From contig CM056576.1 of the NCBI GenBank assembly GCA_029721435.1, positions 70,325,876 to 70,389,875 on the forward strand: 64,000 nucleotides of DNA, read 5' to 3'. A program made the translations under genes and the position numbers. This document shows, piece by piece, positions 1-12,155 of the stretch (within the stretch, counting starts at the first letter, position 1; each line of letters begins with the position of its first letter). Under the pieces are notes generated by a model. That model saw only the letters and a list, made by a program, of their open reading frames with translations, was not told where the DNA came from and made no database searches. The DNA comes from Gymnothorax reevesii. Taxonomy: Eukaryota; Chordata; Actinopteri; Anguilliformes; Muraenidae.

Positions 1-1431
1 ACCAATATCGCCAATTTTACCTCTTGTGCATGAGCCTATTTAAGGCTTTGTAACTAAGTATTCCTATCACAGAAACAAGAGAAAATTATTCCAGTGAAGC
101 AAGATATTTTGAAATGTAATTATACAATTATTTAGCGATTAAATTTCAGAACTTACACATGGTGGCGCCTGAATTTGTGCGGAGGGGCTAAACCTATTGT
201 TAATATCTGCATATTCAGTTTTGAGTTCAGCCTCCTCAGATCTAACGACCGAAATAAGAGATGATTGTTCCCTTTGGTTAATGCTCTTAGCTAGTACTTT
301 ACCAGCTTTATCCCTGGATTCGTAATATTCTTGTCTCATTATAAAAAGAGGAAACTCCACTTTCTGTGGTAGAGTACACTTACACTCAGACTGAAGCTGT
401 GTTAGGATCCTATGACCCGTCATATTGACGTATTTTTTTTTTTTTTGACAGACAGACAGATTTTTTAAATCTGTCACAAGCCTCTTTCTTTTCAATTTCT
501 ATCTGCTTTGAAGAGGCCTTTTTATTTCTTGTGATGAGCATATTGAACATCAAAACCTCTGAGAACTGCTTTGGGCGCTTCCCAAGTGCTGCAAGCAGTG
601 AATGCTGTGGGGGCATTTAACTCAATATAAAGTTTAACTTGACATCTCAGGGCCTCCTTTAACTCAGTCTCTTCAAAAAGATAAGAGTTAAATCTCCATC
701 TAGGCATTCTGATTCTATCACTAAAAGGCAGCAGCTCCACACTTAATAAAGCATAATCTGACATGAATAAGCTCCCAACAGAACGGGTAACCACTGACTG
801 CAAGAGGCTTTTAGAAGAAAAAGATGCGTGTGGGGCACAAAAAAAATGTATAATCTCTACCTTTTGAATTCAGCACCCAACACACATCCATCAACCAATG
901 GACTCAATCACATACTTCAAAGTCAATAAGGCTCGAGTAATCCTAGATCGGACCATACTACTGCAATCCAAAGTAAAGTCCATTCCCAAATTAAAGTCAC
1001 CACTAATAATTATGTTATAATCTCGAACCTCTCGTATTTTTGCCTCCAAGTCAGTAAAGAAAGATTGTGGTTCATCTCTATTTGGAGCATATATATTTAT
1101 CTGAATAATTGTGTGGCATTGCATCTCTGCAAGTATTATAAACATCCTTCCTGCTGTATCCTTAATCTCCATTACAGACTGAAATTGCAAGTTTTTATTC
1201 ATAAGTGTTTTAACTCCTCAACTTAGACTAGATCGTACACTGCAAAAAACATGACCCACCCCATCTCTACATAGTCTCTCTGACTCCTCTGATGAGAGAT
1301 GTCTCCAGCAAAAATAATACATCAAACTGTTTTGACTTCAGAACAGAGCGAATCTTTTTCCTCCTGACTGGATGTCCCAAATCCTTCACATTCAAGATGG
1401 AAATGCACAAATTATTCAAGTTACCAGACAT
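1..1431 (-). pseudogene. L1-like LINE ORF2 remnant (endonuclease region)
   Basis: A decayed non-LTR retrotransposon reads on the minus strand. A likely ORF2 start (MSGNLNN...) lies at 1431 and is followed by the typical start of an apurinic-type endonuclease (NVKDLGHPVRRKKIRSVLKS). A stop falls near 1271. A second open stretch (1202-891) carries the endonuclease motif SGDFNL, and 803-522 holds the post-endonuclease linker (WRFNSYLFEE). Further frames continue to the window edge. The frame changes and stops show it is dead. The order endonuclease then linker fits L1/Tx1-type elements of fish. The reverse transcriptase would lie outside the window. It sits downstream of the last visible MRCK exon, in an intron. 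Confidence 0.75.
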
Positions 1432-1980
1432 ATTCTAAAATTACAAATAAACAACTAAAAATACCAACCATCTCAAATGTTTGCATGTGAATCTGATCAT
1501 GATAGATCCCAGCCCACTTAAAAAAAGGGGGGGAAAAGGAAAGAGACAAGTGAAGTGAGCGGAGCTCACCAATACCCCCGACCCTCATGCAATGAAGAGA
1601 TTATGGAATATTTTCAAATAAATTGGCACTGGATCATCATTGTACATTTCCCAAACGGGAGGTACACGCACACCCAGTTTGGAAAACGGTAACATAACCG
1701 ATTAATAAATCCAAATGGGTGTTAGATGATGAAAATAATGTCAAGACCAGGAAAAACCACAAATATGCAGCTGTAAATCAAGCTTTTCATCAAGCGTTGT
1801 GCTGCCCTCTCATGGGAAATACCCTAAGGGCCCGATTCACAGACAAGGTTTTTTGCACAGGAAGCATCTGTGACCTAATTTTCACAGTGAGCTTCATGAG
1901 ATAATAAAAGTCTACAGACTTTTACATGGCTAGCGTACATGGCTATTCAGACTGCAAAGAATATTCAAAATGTTCAAACT
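1432..1980. other. intronic sequence, nothing recognised
   Basis: AT-rich MRCK intron sequence between the LINE remnant and a minisatellite. It may include the untranslated 5' part of the LINE. I see no coding exon or clear repeat structure here. Confidence 0.5.
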
Positions 1981-2745
1981 CTTTGGTACCCAAATGTGAA
2001 ATATATTGGTAAAATATTACTCCAAATGATCCAAAAGGGTCTTTGGCAGAAAATGGCCAAAATATTTACGGGCATTGAAGATTTCTGAAATAGAAGGCAG
2101 GTCAAAGTTGGCACGAAATGGTCACAGGTCCCAAATAACCCCTGGTGACCGAAAAGGATTGTATTTTAGCCTCAAATAACTAAATTGTTTTTGAAAATAA
2201 AAAAATCATGAAAGTGGGACTGGATCGATGTTGGCCGAAATGAGCCCTGGAGACCCAAATGGGTTCCAGTTTGCCCCAAAACACCCAATATGTTGATCAA
2301 AATTGAAAACTTGTGAAAGTGGACCCAGTTCAAAGTTGGCCAGAAATGCTCCCACATGACCCCTAGTGACCCAAAATGTTCATATTTTGACACAAAACAC
2401 CCCAAAAGTTGACTCAAATTAAAAAATTTTGAATGTTGAGTAGAACTGAAGTCAGCCCAAAATGGTGCCAGGTGACCCCTGGTGACCCAAACAGTCACAT
2501 TTTGGCCTGAAACAACCAAAAAGTTGACCAAAAAAACCCCCCCCAAAAAAAACAGAATGACAATTGAATCTGTTTGAAGTTGGCCTAAAATAGTCCCAAA
2601 TGACTACTGGCGACCCAAGATGGTGATATTTTGGCCCAGAATACCCTAAAAGTTGGCCAATATGGGAAAATCGTGAAAGTGGAGTCCTATCTAAGTTGGT
2701 CCAAAATGGTCCCTGGTGAGCCAAAAGGGTCTATAATACACCACA
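1981..2745. repeat. minisatellite of about 115-120-bp units
   Basis: Roughly six diverged tandem units. Each carries the phrases 'cccctggtgacccaaa', 'cattttggcc' and 'aagttggcc'. The recurring 'ctggtgaccc'-type block appears near 2140, 2247, 2360, 2477, 2607 and 2713. The long open frames here on the minus strand (2172-2724) result from repeat periodicity, not coding. Confidence 0.75.
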
Positions 2746-3678
2746 ACACTGCAAAATTAATCAAAATCAAAAGATTCAACATATAATTCACTTGTTTTAA
2801 ATGAAGCAACAAGGTTAATAGACCATTTTGGAGTAAGCACAGGATTTTTCATGTGTAAGACGAAGTTTGTATGGCATGAAAAAGTGTCATAGCGATTGTC
2901 AGAACCTATGTTTGCGGGCTATAAGCAATTTCACCGGTTAAAGTGCAAGAATTATGGCAGAAGTACACGGATTTGAACATAAACCACATGGGAATGAAAA
3001 AGGCTGAACTGATCGAAGCTATCGTATGAAGAACAGAGCCTCACGAAAGAAAATACAGGCCCCACGACCGTCCTATAAGCTCTGCTGCAGCCTTCGAGGA
3101 GGTCGGATATATCGCCAACTCGACCACTGATTTAATACCCCCGATTAAATTTCTTCATGTGTATGATCACATCGTGGAGAAGAGTGGCAAAAATAATAAG
3201 AGTTTAGACTAGAGTATTTAACACTTTGATGAAGGTGGCATCCAGGAATGGTGCTACAAACAGGTTGGCATTGCTAGCTGTCATTCCACATGGACAAGCA
3301 GTGATAATTATATGTATACAGTTACAGCCTACTGGCTGTTAAACCCCTTCGAGTAGATGTAGATGTCCGCAGACATGGAGGTGTTCTTGTATTGCTGTTG
3401 ATTTAGAGGTATAAATTTCTGACTAGAATTCCCTAAATTGTTCGTTGATATCCCTTAAGTCGGTGAGCGTCGAACCAGATTTGAACTTTATCTTATAAAT
3501 AGCTTGTTCTCCCTTTAACTGCCTTGCCAATAGGTTATGTAGTTTGTCACTAAACTCAAAGCATCTGTTTAAGTTTCAGTAATATTTTACCAATTTTTTC
3601 TCCCAGGATTAATTAAAATATGAATATAATTCTAAAAATATTATAATAATCTGATTGGGACAGGGAGTTTTTACGAGC
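2746..3678. other. intronic sequence, nothing recognised
   Basis: Unique-looking intronic sequence. No exon, transposase or terminal repeat identified. Confidence 0.45.
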
Positions 3679-5232
3679 CTATTTGGCGACTGATAATTGC
3701 TTCTCGATTTCTTCCAATCTACTACGCTTATTCTTTTCCTTACTGGCTTCATAAGAAACAATTTGTCCTCTCATATAAACTTTAAGTGTTTCCCACAATA
3801 CTGAATCATTTACCTCACTATTATCATTGGTCTCAAGGAACTGTGTGATGTGCTTCATAATAAATTCTTTGAATGCCCCATCTCTTAGTAAAAAGGGATT
3901 AAAGCGCAATATTCTAAATTAATCTTGAATCCACCAAAAAATAATCAATCTGTGAATACGATCTTTGTACATGAGAATAGAAAGAGTAGGCCTAATCACG
4001 ATCAGATGGGTGCTGCAGTCTCCAAATGTCCACTACTTTCTTTGTCTTCATTAAATTGTTAAGAGTAGCACAGCAGAAATTTTGGGTGGGGAGGCAGAAG
4101 AAAACCTGTCCCAATAAGGATCCAGATAACAATTAAAGCCCACGCACATTCCAAGAAAGCAAAGACATCGAATCGATTTTATTACTCCTCTATAATAGTG
4201 GGATCCCAAAAAAGAAAAATGTTGCATTATAATCAAACACAGACTTAAGATTCCAACAGGCAGCCAACAACTTAAAACAAAAACCAAACAAACGATTAAC
4301 AAATATATAAACAAATCCCACACCCAATGCTTCCCCAAACAAAGCAGAGCTAACCCCCTACACATCAGGTATCGCCGGCCAAAAACGGTGTGAAGGGAAA
4401 AATAAACACCTTTAACTCACTGTCCCTCGCTGGCACATATACAGAAAAAGACAGATATTACAACATGGAAATAAACTGTGATAGGAAAAGTCCGTTCAAT
4501 GTATATTTTAACTCTTCATTCATTACTAACAAAGTTCTTGGTCACCAAAATTCTTCGCCTCAATATTTTTACTTGCCCTCCATAGTGCACATGGAGCCCA
4601 GCCGGGAAGCGCAGTGAGTGCCGAACCTTCTTCTCCCGCAAGCGCTGTAGCACATCGCTGAAAATCCACCGCTGCTCCATCACCTCTGCAGTGTAGTCAG
4701 GGAATATTTGGATGCTGTAACTTCCGTAATCCAGCGAACACTGCCTCCCGACCCACAGGATTTTCCTTTTCCCGTGTAAAATGCACTCGTGCCATTATCG
4801 TGAGAGATCTGAAGCCATCCAGTGGTTTGGGCTGTTCAAGGCAATGCGCCCTGTCAATTACAATGGGCTTAGTAAAGTTGTCTTCCCCTACCAGCCTGGA
4901 AATCAACCTGGAGACGAATTCTGTTGGTCACCTTTCTCCTCACCTTCCGGAACCTCGAAAATCTTTATGTTGTTGCACCTGGATCTTCCCTTGAGATCCA
5001 ACAACTTAGCCCACAGTCTATTATCTTCCCGCAGCTCAGAAACATAATTAAGAACCGCATGAATCCGCTGCTCATGGTCCGCCACTTGATTTTTGGTGGT
5101 GGATACCCTCTCAGTACCCTCTTTCCAAAGATTTTGGACAGTCAGCTCAAACTTGACGAACCATTCGTTAAAAGACTGCGAGAGCTTATTTGACATTTTT
5201 TGGCACAAGTGGAAGTTTGTCTTCCTCTTCAA
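3679..5232 (-). pseudogene. L1-like LINE remnant, ORF1 plus fused ORF2 fragment
   Basis: A second L1-type element on the minus strand. ORF1 starts near 5232. It has a coiled-coil-like section, then GRSRCNNIKIFEVPEG, the conserved entry to the ORF1 RNA-binding domain. In shifted frames it continues to a C-terminal domain around 4700-4560 (FPDYTAEVMEQRW, LREKKVRHSLRFPAG). From about 4030 to 3930 the end of an endonuclease is legible (SQIDYFLVD). It is followed by the linker MRFNPFLLRDGAFKEF at 3909 and WETLKVYMRGQIVSYEASKE. Most of the endonuclease is missing, so the element is internally deleted as well as frameshifted. ORF1 supports assignment to the L1/Tx1 group rather than L2/CR1. Confidence 0.75.
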
Positions 5233-6156
5233 CTGAGGACATAACTAAAGGCTCCATGGTAGCTTGGTCATGGCTAACAATGCACTTGCTGATGGGCGAG
5301 CAGCTCCTTTTCCGCCTTGTGCAGCTTTACTTGGCATATCGACATGACACTTTTTGCAGCGTAAACGTAGGGCAAATAGCAAAGGTTTAATCGTAAAAAT
5401 TAAAGAGTTTCATAAACAAAAAGGCAGTCTTTAAACAATAAAACCCCGTGCCAGGAAGCGCTTGAAAAAACCACGTCTACACTTCAATCATCTCACTAGC
5501 TGGTAGCTCACTAGCATCTCACTGGTTGCGAAAGTTGAATCTCAGTAGTAGAACAGTGCTTATGAAAGGTTACCTAAAAGAATGGAAAGAAATCCTGATT
5601 AGTTTTAGCAACTGAGCAAATGAATGTTTGTTTGCTAATAAGGGGTGAGTTTCCCAAAAGCACTTTTGCAAATTGAGTAATGACTATATGGTTCAAACTG
5701 TGTAAGTTGCTAAAATAGTTAGCGACTACACTTTTGGAAAACATACCCCAGGTAAAGTAAAAGGGAACCAAGTGACAACAGAGCACCTAGCTACAGTTGT
5801 TCGACTCCACAGCAGCAGTAAACATCAAAATACTAGCTAGCTGAATCGCCCGCACACCTAAACTGGAACTGACAAATTAGAAACACGACTGTGGCGGCAG
5901 GATCAGTTTCTCCTCCACCATTACTGTGGATATTGTAAGTCCTGTCCTCTTCCAGATTTTAATTAGTCAGTGATAGAGAAGTGACAATGACAAGCCCGGT
6001 GGTGCAGAAAAAGTTGAACTTTATTCAGTTGAGAGCACCATGAGTGCAGCGGAAAAAAAGCTGCATATTGAGGGTGTGTTTTGCACTGAGGGGGTGGAGT
6101 GCTGTCAGCGCTCAACTTTATAGAATAAACTGTTCCCTTCCTGCCACCTCAGTAAA
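5233..6156. other. intronic sequence, nothing recognised
   Basis: No exon seen. A short imperfect inverted motif ('gttgaactttattcagttga' near 6013 against 'gctcaactttatagaata' near 6110) hints at an old element, but its ends are unclear. Confidence 0.4.
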
Positions 6157-6477
6157 TACAGTATCTCACCAAAGTGAGTACACCTCTCATATTTCGACAA
6201 TTTATTATACCTTTTCAAGGGACAACGTTACAGAAGTGAAACTTGAATACATTCTAGAGTAGTCATGGTACAATATGTGTAGCAGTGTAAATTTACTGCA
6301 TTATACAAATAACAGGACAAACAGTCACTATTTCCAAAATGGGTGGCAAAGAATGTGAGTACACATCCAAAATGGTAATGGTCAACCAAGCAATGAAGCG
6401 TCGTCTTCATCATGTTCATGCTTTTGTCTGTACGTCTGGGCCATATGAGGTTGTGTAAAGTGTTGAAGTTTTAAATT

Positions 6478-7500
6478 GTGGTGCGTTGGGTGCAATGGTC
6501 TCACTCTGGTCACTGGATGGTCAACATATCACCTCATAGGAAAGAACATTCTGAGGATCTGAAAAAGAGAATTATTGCTTTCCACAAAGATTGTCTAAGC
6601 TACAAGAAGATCTGTGAAACCATCAAACTGAGCTACAGTGCAGAGGCCAAGGTTATTCAGCAGTTTTCCAAGATGGGTTCTACTCTGAACAGGCCTCATC
6701 AGGGTCGACCGAAAAGGTTGAGTCCTCATGCTCTGCATCAGGTGCACAAGTTAGCTTCAGAAAACAGACGCAGTGGTGCTGGCAGCATTTCTAACTAGGT
6801 CGCAGCAGTGGGAGAACAGTCTGTCAGTGCTCAGACCATACGCAGTGCACTGCACCAAGCTGGTCTGCATGGCCTTCGGCCAAGACGGAGGCCTCTTCTG
6901 AAGCTAACGCACAAGAAAGCTCAAAAATAGTTTCCTGAAGACAACCAGTCCAAGAACAAACTACTGGAACGATGGTCTGTGGTCTAGTGAGACCAAGATA
7001 ACCTTGTTCGGCTCAGATGGTGTCCAGCATGGGTGGCGATGCCCTGGTGAGGAGTACCAAGACAAGTAAGTACTGCCGACAGTCAAACATGGCGGTGGCG
7101 GCATCATGGCCCGTGGCTGGATGAGTGCGTCATTGATGGAATAATGGAATGCAACATGTAATGTGACATTCTGAAGCAGAACATGATGCCCTCTCTTAGG
7201 AAACTGGGCCACACAGCATTTATCTAACATGATAATGACCCGAAACACATCTCCAAGATGACAATTGCCTTCCTGAAGAAGCTGAAGGTGAAGGTGACTG
7301 TGTCGTCAAGTATGTCTCCAGACCTGAATCCCATTGAGCACCTGTGGGGCATCCTCAAGAGGAAGGTGGAACAGCAGCAGGAGTCCAACATCCACCAGCT
7401 CCGTGATGTTGTCATGGAAGAGGATCCCAGCAACAACCTGCGCAGCTCTGGTGAATTCCATGCCTCGGAGAACCAAGGCAGTGCTGGACAACAGTGGTAG
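6478..7500 (+). pseudogene. Tc1-like transposase pseudogene (copy A)
   Basis: The N-terminal part (6478-6798) shows the paired-type helix-turn-helix DNA-binding region (HSEDLKKRIIAFHKD, then GRPKRLSPHAL) and stops in frame. Later frames preserve VSAQTIRSALHQAGLHGLRP. After several stops, 7258-7500 encodes the end of the DDE domain ([30 protein letters not shown]), including the third catalytic glutamate in PIE. Multiple stops and frameshifts make it non-functional. In life it would bind the TIRs and cut and paste the element at TA sites. Confidence 0.88.
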
Positions 7501-7711
7501 TCACACTAAATATTGACACTGTGGACACAATTTGGCGTGTTGATGGTGAGGTGTACTTACTTTTGTTGCCACCCGTTTTGGAAAGAGTGACTGTTTGTTC
7601 AATTGTTTGGACAGTGCAGTAAATCTACACTGCTGCACATATTGTACAATGACTGCTCTAGAATATATTCAGGTTTCATTTCTGTAAAGTTGTCCCTTGA
7701 AAAGATATAAT

Positions 7712-8095
7712 AAACTAGGTCTACGCTGTTGGCGGCCGACAGCAAGGGGTATATCCCCGAAACTCCCCAATCCTAAAAGACCCCTCTATTAGATTCCCCT
7801 TTAGTAGACCTACAGTATGAGGCAAATTTGAGGTCTCAGTAAGTAATTGTTCCAGAGATATGGTTAAAAAACTGATTTTTTCAATATATAGCGCCACCTG
7901 GTGGAAAACCTAGGGGTGCATACTTGCCCAAAATCTAATCAGTTCATCCTCCCCACCATATCTACCCATATGCTAAAAATGAGAAGCCAATGTGAAGTAT
8001 TTTGTGAGTTGTCGCGCTAGCAGCTAAAATCTCCGGATGCGGCGGCGGTGGCAAGTGGGGCGAAACCATGAGATCTCCGAAACTCGTATTTCGGC
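7712..8095. mobile_element. 384-bp insertion inside the Tc1 TIR, possible 8-bp TSD
   Basis: This block splits the right TIR of the Tc1-like element and is absent from the sister copy. The octamer GATATAAT flanks it on both sides (7704-7711 and 8096-8103), which would fit a hAT-type target duplication. It contains GC-rich motifs ('tatccccgaaac', 'ggcggcggtgg') similar to short stretches near 9300-9370 and 40860-40915. No clear TIR was found, so the class is uncertain. Confidence 0.55.
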
Positions 8096-8230
8096 GATAT
8101 AATTAATTGTCGAAATGTGAGGTGTGTACTCACTTTTGAGACACTGTACATAGTGCATTGGCTGCAGTCCCTGTTACTGTGTGTGTGACCGTGCATACAG
8201 ACTAGTGAGTGCACATACTGAGTGTTTTAC

Positions 8231-8341
8231 CTTCAGTCCATCCAACTCCTCCTCCAGTTGTTGACTGTAGAGTTCACTGCGCTCCCTCAGCTTCCTTTCG
8301 CCTTGAGCCTCTGACACATGCTCCTCCACCTTCATCTCCAA
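8231..8341 (-). CDS. cdc42bpa: MRCK (CDC42-binding kinase alpha-like) coiled-coil exon
   Basis: Last visible coding exon, 37 codons, LEMKVEEHVSEAQ...EEELDGLK. The acceptor is 'ttttactag' just upstream of 8341 and the donor is 'gtaaaac' after 8231; both boundaries are phase 0. The peptide is charged and heptad-like and matches the MRCK coiled coil that carries the motif RKLRE(Q/H)SE. This coiled coil drives parallel dimerisation of the kinase. Only 125 bp separate it from the preceding exon, and that short intron has a pyrimidine- and T-rich tract before the acceptor. The following exon (which should contain an EHQQEI-type motif) was not found in the remaining 8.2 kb, so the downstream intron is longer than that. 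Confidence 0.9.
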
Positions 8342-8466
8342 CTAGTAAAATGTAAAATGAGTGACTATTGTGAAAAGCTCAAAGACACACACAGGCAAAT
8401 ACTTATAAAAGGACAGAAAAAAAACTACATACACACACAGCCACGAGACCAAATATCTGCACTGAC

Positions 8467-8709
8467 CTCCTTCCTGACTCTCTCTGCCTTGCGCAATTCT
8501 GCCCGCAATTCCTCTATCTTCTGGTTGACCCCCTCCATCTCCTCCTCCTTATCACGAAGCTGACGGGTGAGCCGCTGCTTGTGTGAACGTAGTTCTGTTA
8601 GACGCTCACTCATCTCAGAAAACTCTTGCATTGCAAGCTTCCTTTGGCAGTGTGCCTCCTTAAGCTCTTTGGTCTGAGACTTCAGCTTTTCAGAAGATTC
8701 CAGAAGCTC
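8467..8709 (-). CDS. cdc42bpa: MRCK (CDC42-binding kinase alpha-like) coiled-coil exon
   Basis: Phase 0-0 exon of 81 codons, [20 protein letters not shown] through KAERVRKE. The acceptor is 'tctccacag' and the donor 'gtcagt'. The most conserved segment, [17 protein letters not shown], is a signature of the MRCK coiled coil, followed by [13 protein letters not shown]. The protein here is a continuous charged helix without helix breakers. The 5' boundary joins DDMHK from the exon at 17278 to [10 protein letters not shown], matching the family at this point. The stop-free frame, the length divisible by three and both splice consensus sites support the exon. Confidence 0.94.
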
Positions 8710-9394
8710 CTGTGGAGATGGAGGAATAAGCAACATGGGCTTAAGATACTTGTCCCGTGCTCAAACATATCACAGAAGAATCAAGAATATAATCAATACA
8801 TTAACTAATCATACAACATCATTGAAAAGACTTATAATCTAAAAACTAAATTAAATATTGCCTGGTTGAAAAATCTCCTGGGGTGTAGAATTGACTGTCT
8901 GACTTTATTATTACGGGAATAACACTGACCGACAAATATCATGAATAAATATCTTTTTAGTATCACATACTTGAACTATCATTGATGAGCCCTGCATTTT
9001 TTTAGTGTCACGTACTTTATACTAAGCAAATCTGAAATAGTTATAGATCGTCACTCCAAAGATATGAGAAAATCTCTTCTGCAGAATGCCATTTTTTCCT
9101 TCTATTTTGGACATGCTCATGCATGCTCATGATCATTGAAATAAGCAACAATAGTCTCATTACCATCCCTGAGTACTGTAAAATTTGATTTTGGACATGG
9201 GCAGCCACTTTCAAGTGAATTTCAAGGGAAATTGAGAAAAATGTGCCAGGTGATCAGCCTATTACCAACATTAAGTAAGATATACTTTATTGAAATCCAT
9301 GGGGAAATTATATCCCCTAAATGAAGTACCGGGGAATATAGGTTTCTCGGCTTGGCCGCCGCCACTCAGTGTTAAAAAGATACAGAAAACAGCT
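8710..9394. other. intronic sequence, nothing recognised
   Basis: Part of the 8.6-kb MRCK intron (8710-17277). Apart from a short 'tgctcatgca' duplication near 9115 and a GC-rich motif near 9345, no feature is supported. Confidence 0.45.
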
Positions 9395-9790
9395 TTTATG
9401 AGAGTGCTATGAATCTTTGGGTGTTCATCCCTGGCGTATAGTGGACAAACCCAACTGTTTTGCGTGACCCTACAACCTTTCCTGTAGCGCCTACACCAGG
9501 TAAAACTTTATATTTCCAAATAATTCAAACAGTTTTGTGATCTTATCTGGTGCAGTAAGAGGGCCTGTTATTGATGCTGGTCGCCTTATGACCTTTGCTA
9601 TAGTGCCAAAACCAGTCTGAACATTTCATCTTTTGAAATATAGCTATAACTAGACAGTCTTAATGGGAATCTCATGAAACTTCTTGAGTTCATTCCAAGT
9701 ACATACAGAGCAAACCCTATTGTTTTGTGACCTACAGCCTTTCCTCTAGTGCCACCGCCAGGTCAGACTTTACATTTCCATATCCAATAG
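9395..9790. repeat. fish interspersed repeat with ~130-bp internal units
   Basis: Three diverged units share blocks of the type 'tttcctctagtgccacc' and 'aggtcagactttacatttcc', near 9476, 9590 and 9733. Similar units recur widely in introns of teleost fishes as I remember them. That recollection is family knowledge, not something shown here. Confidence 0.6.
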
Positions 9791-9805
9791 CTATTGGATC
9801 TCTTC

Positions 9806-10157
9806 TGCACGTCTTCAGTAGAAATTTGACTGGTCAGCGTTATCTCAACGAGATTGTTCAATCTCTGGTTATGCCAGGTCTGCAGTGGATTAGACCAGGA
9901 GCTTGATTTCAGGATGACAATGCAAGACCTCATAGTGCCATGGTGTCAACTGACTTCCTGCAGCTGCTGAACGTTCGGTACAAGGACTGGCCAGCATATT
10001 CACCCGACTTGTCATCCAACAAGTATGCTTCGGATGAACTAGTACAGCGAGTTCAATCAAATCACGTCCCTGCCATTCCCTCCGGCAACTGGCTCAGAGA
10101 ATGGTCACAGAATGGAAAGCGGTCCCTCAACGTAATTTCCAATGCCAGGTGAACAGC
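9806..10157 (+). pseudogene. Tc1-like transposase fragment
   Basis: The plus strand reads QRYLNEIVQSLVMPGL, then (after a stop) FQDDNARPHSAMVSTDFLQ and DWPAYSPDLSS. The first motif holds the second catalytic aspartate of a DDE transposase and the second is the run-up to the third acidic residue. The expected PIE(H/N)LWD segment is damaged. The remainder reads through frames to IPQRNFQC. No TIRs were found, so this is a fragment of a family different from the other copies in the window. Confidence 0.8.
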
Positions 10158-10175
10158 AAGCACCAATGTTTTGAA

Positions 10176-10567
10176 GAAGTGTGGATGCTAACAGTGATTT
10201 CTCCAGTTACTCAAGATTCTTTGCCTTGTGCACATATTGTTTTGGGGGAAGTCCGACTTTTTTTCATCAGGGTTATAAACTAGTGTTACATTAAAGTGTT
10301 TTGTTTTGTCTTTTCTGTTCTTGAGCAATCAAAGAATTGTCATTAGTTGTCAACATATTAGCTGGTTAGCTTATATTCATAGGCACAAATATTTTTGAAC
10401 CTTAACAACTTTTGAGTTGTTTATCTTTCGTCAACAATTGGCTAATCTGCGGCATGAACCCTCCACCCAAGGGCAATTTCTCAGTTGGCCCTTAACTGCT
10501 GAGGTATATAGAGCAGTGTGCAAGAAACAGGCAAGTATTTGCAAAGATAACTTTCTATCATATTTTA
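10176..10567. other. intronic sequence, nothing recognised
   Basis: Short AT-rich stretch between two Tc1-like remnants; no feature supported. Confidence 0.4.
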
Positions 10568-10929
10568 CATCCAGGTGTGCTCAAAAGTTTGCATACCCCA
10601 GCTGAATTTGTGAAATACGCCCATTTTTTTTAGATAATATGACTCACCGTGCAAAAAACCTGTCTTTTATTTCAGGATCGTGATCATGTGAAGTAATTTA
10701 TCATCACATAGGTGTTTCGCTCCTTTTTAAATCATAATGATAACTCAAATCACCCAAACGGCGCTGATCATAAGTTTACATAACCTTAAATATTTGACCT
10801 TGTTATATAGACACAAGGTGACATACACAAGTTTAAATGGCTTTTAAGGGTTGCACACCTTTGGCTCCTTAAATTGTACCGAGTGTATAGTCATTGAGTT
10901 TGTTAGCACCCAAGTTGATGGACTGATTT

Positions 10930-11853
10930 GGCAAGACACTGAGCCCTAAGAAGCGGAAAAGAACTGTGTAAGGACCTTTGTAACAAGGTAATTCAACTTT
11001 TTATAGATGGGAAATGATATAAAAAGATATCCAAAGACTTGAAAATGCCAGTCAGTACTGTGCAGTTTGTGAGTAAGAGGTGGAAAATTAGGAGATGTTG
11101 ATACCAAGCCAAGGTCAGGAAGGCCGAGAAAGATTTTAGCCCAAACTGCCAGGAGAATTGTTCGGGAAACAAAGAAAAATCTACAAGCTACCTCAAGAGA
11201 TATACAGGATGCTCTGGAAAAAGATGGTGTGGTCATTTCCAGGAGCACAATAAGGGGGTTCTTGAACAACAATGTGCTTCATGGTCGAGTTGCCAGAAAG
11301 AAGCCATTATTGTGCCAATTCCTCAAAAAAAAAATGCCTAAAATATGCCAGAAAACACCTTAGCCTTCCTCACAACTTCTGGAATACTGTCTTATGGAGT
11401 GATGAGACCAAAATAGAACTTTATGGTCACAACCACAAGCACTATCTTCGGAGAGCAGTCTCTAAGGCCCATGGTGAAAAATATATCATTCCCACTGTAA
11501 AGCATGGTGATTGACTCTCTGATGTTTTGAGGGTGTTTACGCACTAAAGGCATATGGAATCTCAAGAAAATTTATGGCAAGATGAATGCAGCATGCCATT
11601 AGAAATCACTGGCAGACAATTTGCATTCTGCACAAGACACACTTGCACTTTCCAGTGTGATAATGATCCGAAGCACAAGGCCAGGTTGACCCTCCAGTGG
11701 TTACAGAAGAGAAAGGTGAAGGTTCTGGAATGGCCATCACAATCTCCTGACCATAATATCATCGAGCCACTTTGGAGAGATCTCAAACGTGCAGTTCATG
11801 CAAGACGACCAAAGAATTTGCAGGAACTGGAGGCATTTTACAAGGATGACTGA
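10930..11853 (+). pseudogene. Tc1-like transposase pseudogene (copy C)
   Basis: The first half is broken into short frames. The stretch 11272-11514 contains WNTVLWSDETKIELYG with the first catalytic aspartate and ends at a stop after IIPTVKHGD. The stretch 11554-11853 has FQCDNDPKHKARL with the second aspartate, then 34 residues to the glutamate in SPDHNIIEPLW. This is the DD34E spacing of Tc1 transposases. All catalytic acids are thus still legible, but stops and frame changes make the gene inactive. Confidence 0.88.
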
Positions 11854-12155
11854 GCAGGTACACCATCTGAGAGAATTAGGGGCTTCATTGGCTGTTTCCC
11901 TTTCACTTTCAAGTGAATCTAGTGAAAATTCGCAAAAACGAAATGTGAATTAAGTGTGTTCCCATATGTTTCCCTCAAGCCATTGGGAGCAAGTAAACAA
12001 CACTACGTAGGCGGTGACGTGTTTGCGTATGTATGTCAGATAAACTTGTATGAATGTCGTTGCTAGGCAACCTCAAAAGCAAAAATGTAAACCGGTCACT
12101 GGAGCAGTGTATACGCTCACTACGTCAAAGTTTATTTGAACAATGTGTTTCCATT

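Larger units (their letters stand above)
6159..8146 (+). mobile_element. Tc1-like transposon (copy A), itself carrying an insertion
   Basis: TIRs start CAGTATCTCACC at 6159 and end GAGACACTG at 8146, with TA target duplications at 6157-6158 and 8147-8148. Both ends contain 'gtgagtacac' and the motif 'atttcgacaatt'. The same family occurs inverted at 58265-59896. A decayed transposase lies on the plus strand. A block at 7712-8095 interrupts the right TIR and is absent from the other copy. Insertion of a second element into the TIR would have prevented mobilisation of this copy. Confidence 0.88.

Noticed and set aside
2172..2724. Two minus-strand frames of 124 and 90 residues
   Set aside because: Entirely inside the minisatellite; residues repeat with the unit.
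1..8230. Search for the next MRCK coiled-coil exon (EHQQEI-type motif)
   Set aside because: Not found on the minus strand; the intron apparently continues beyond the window.
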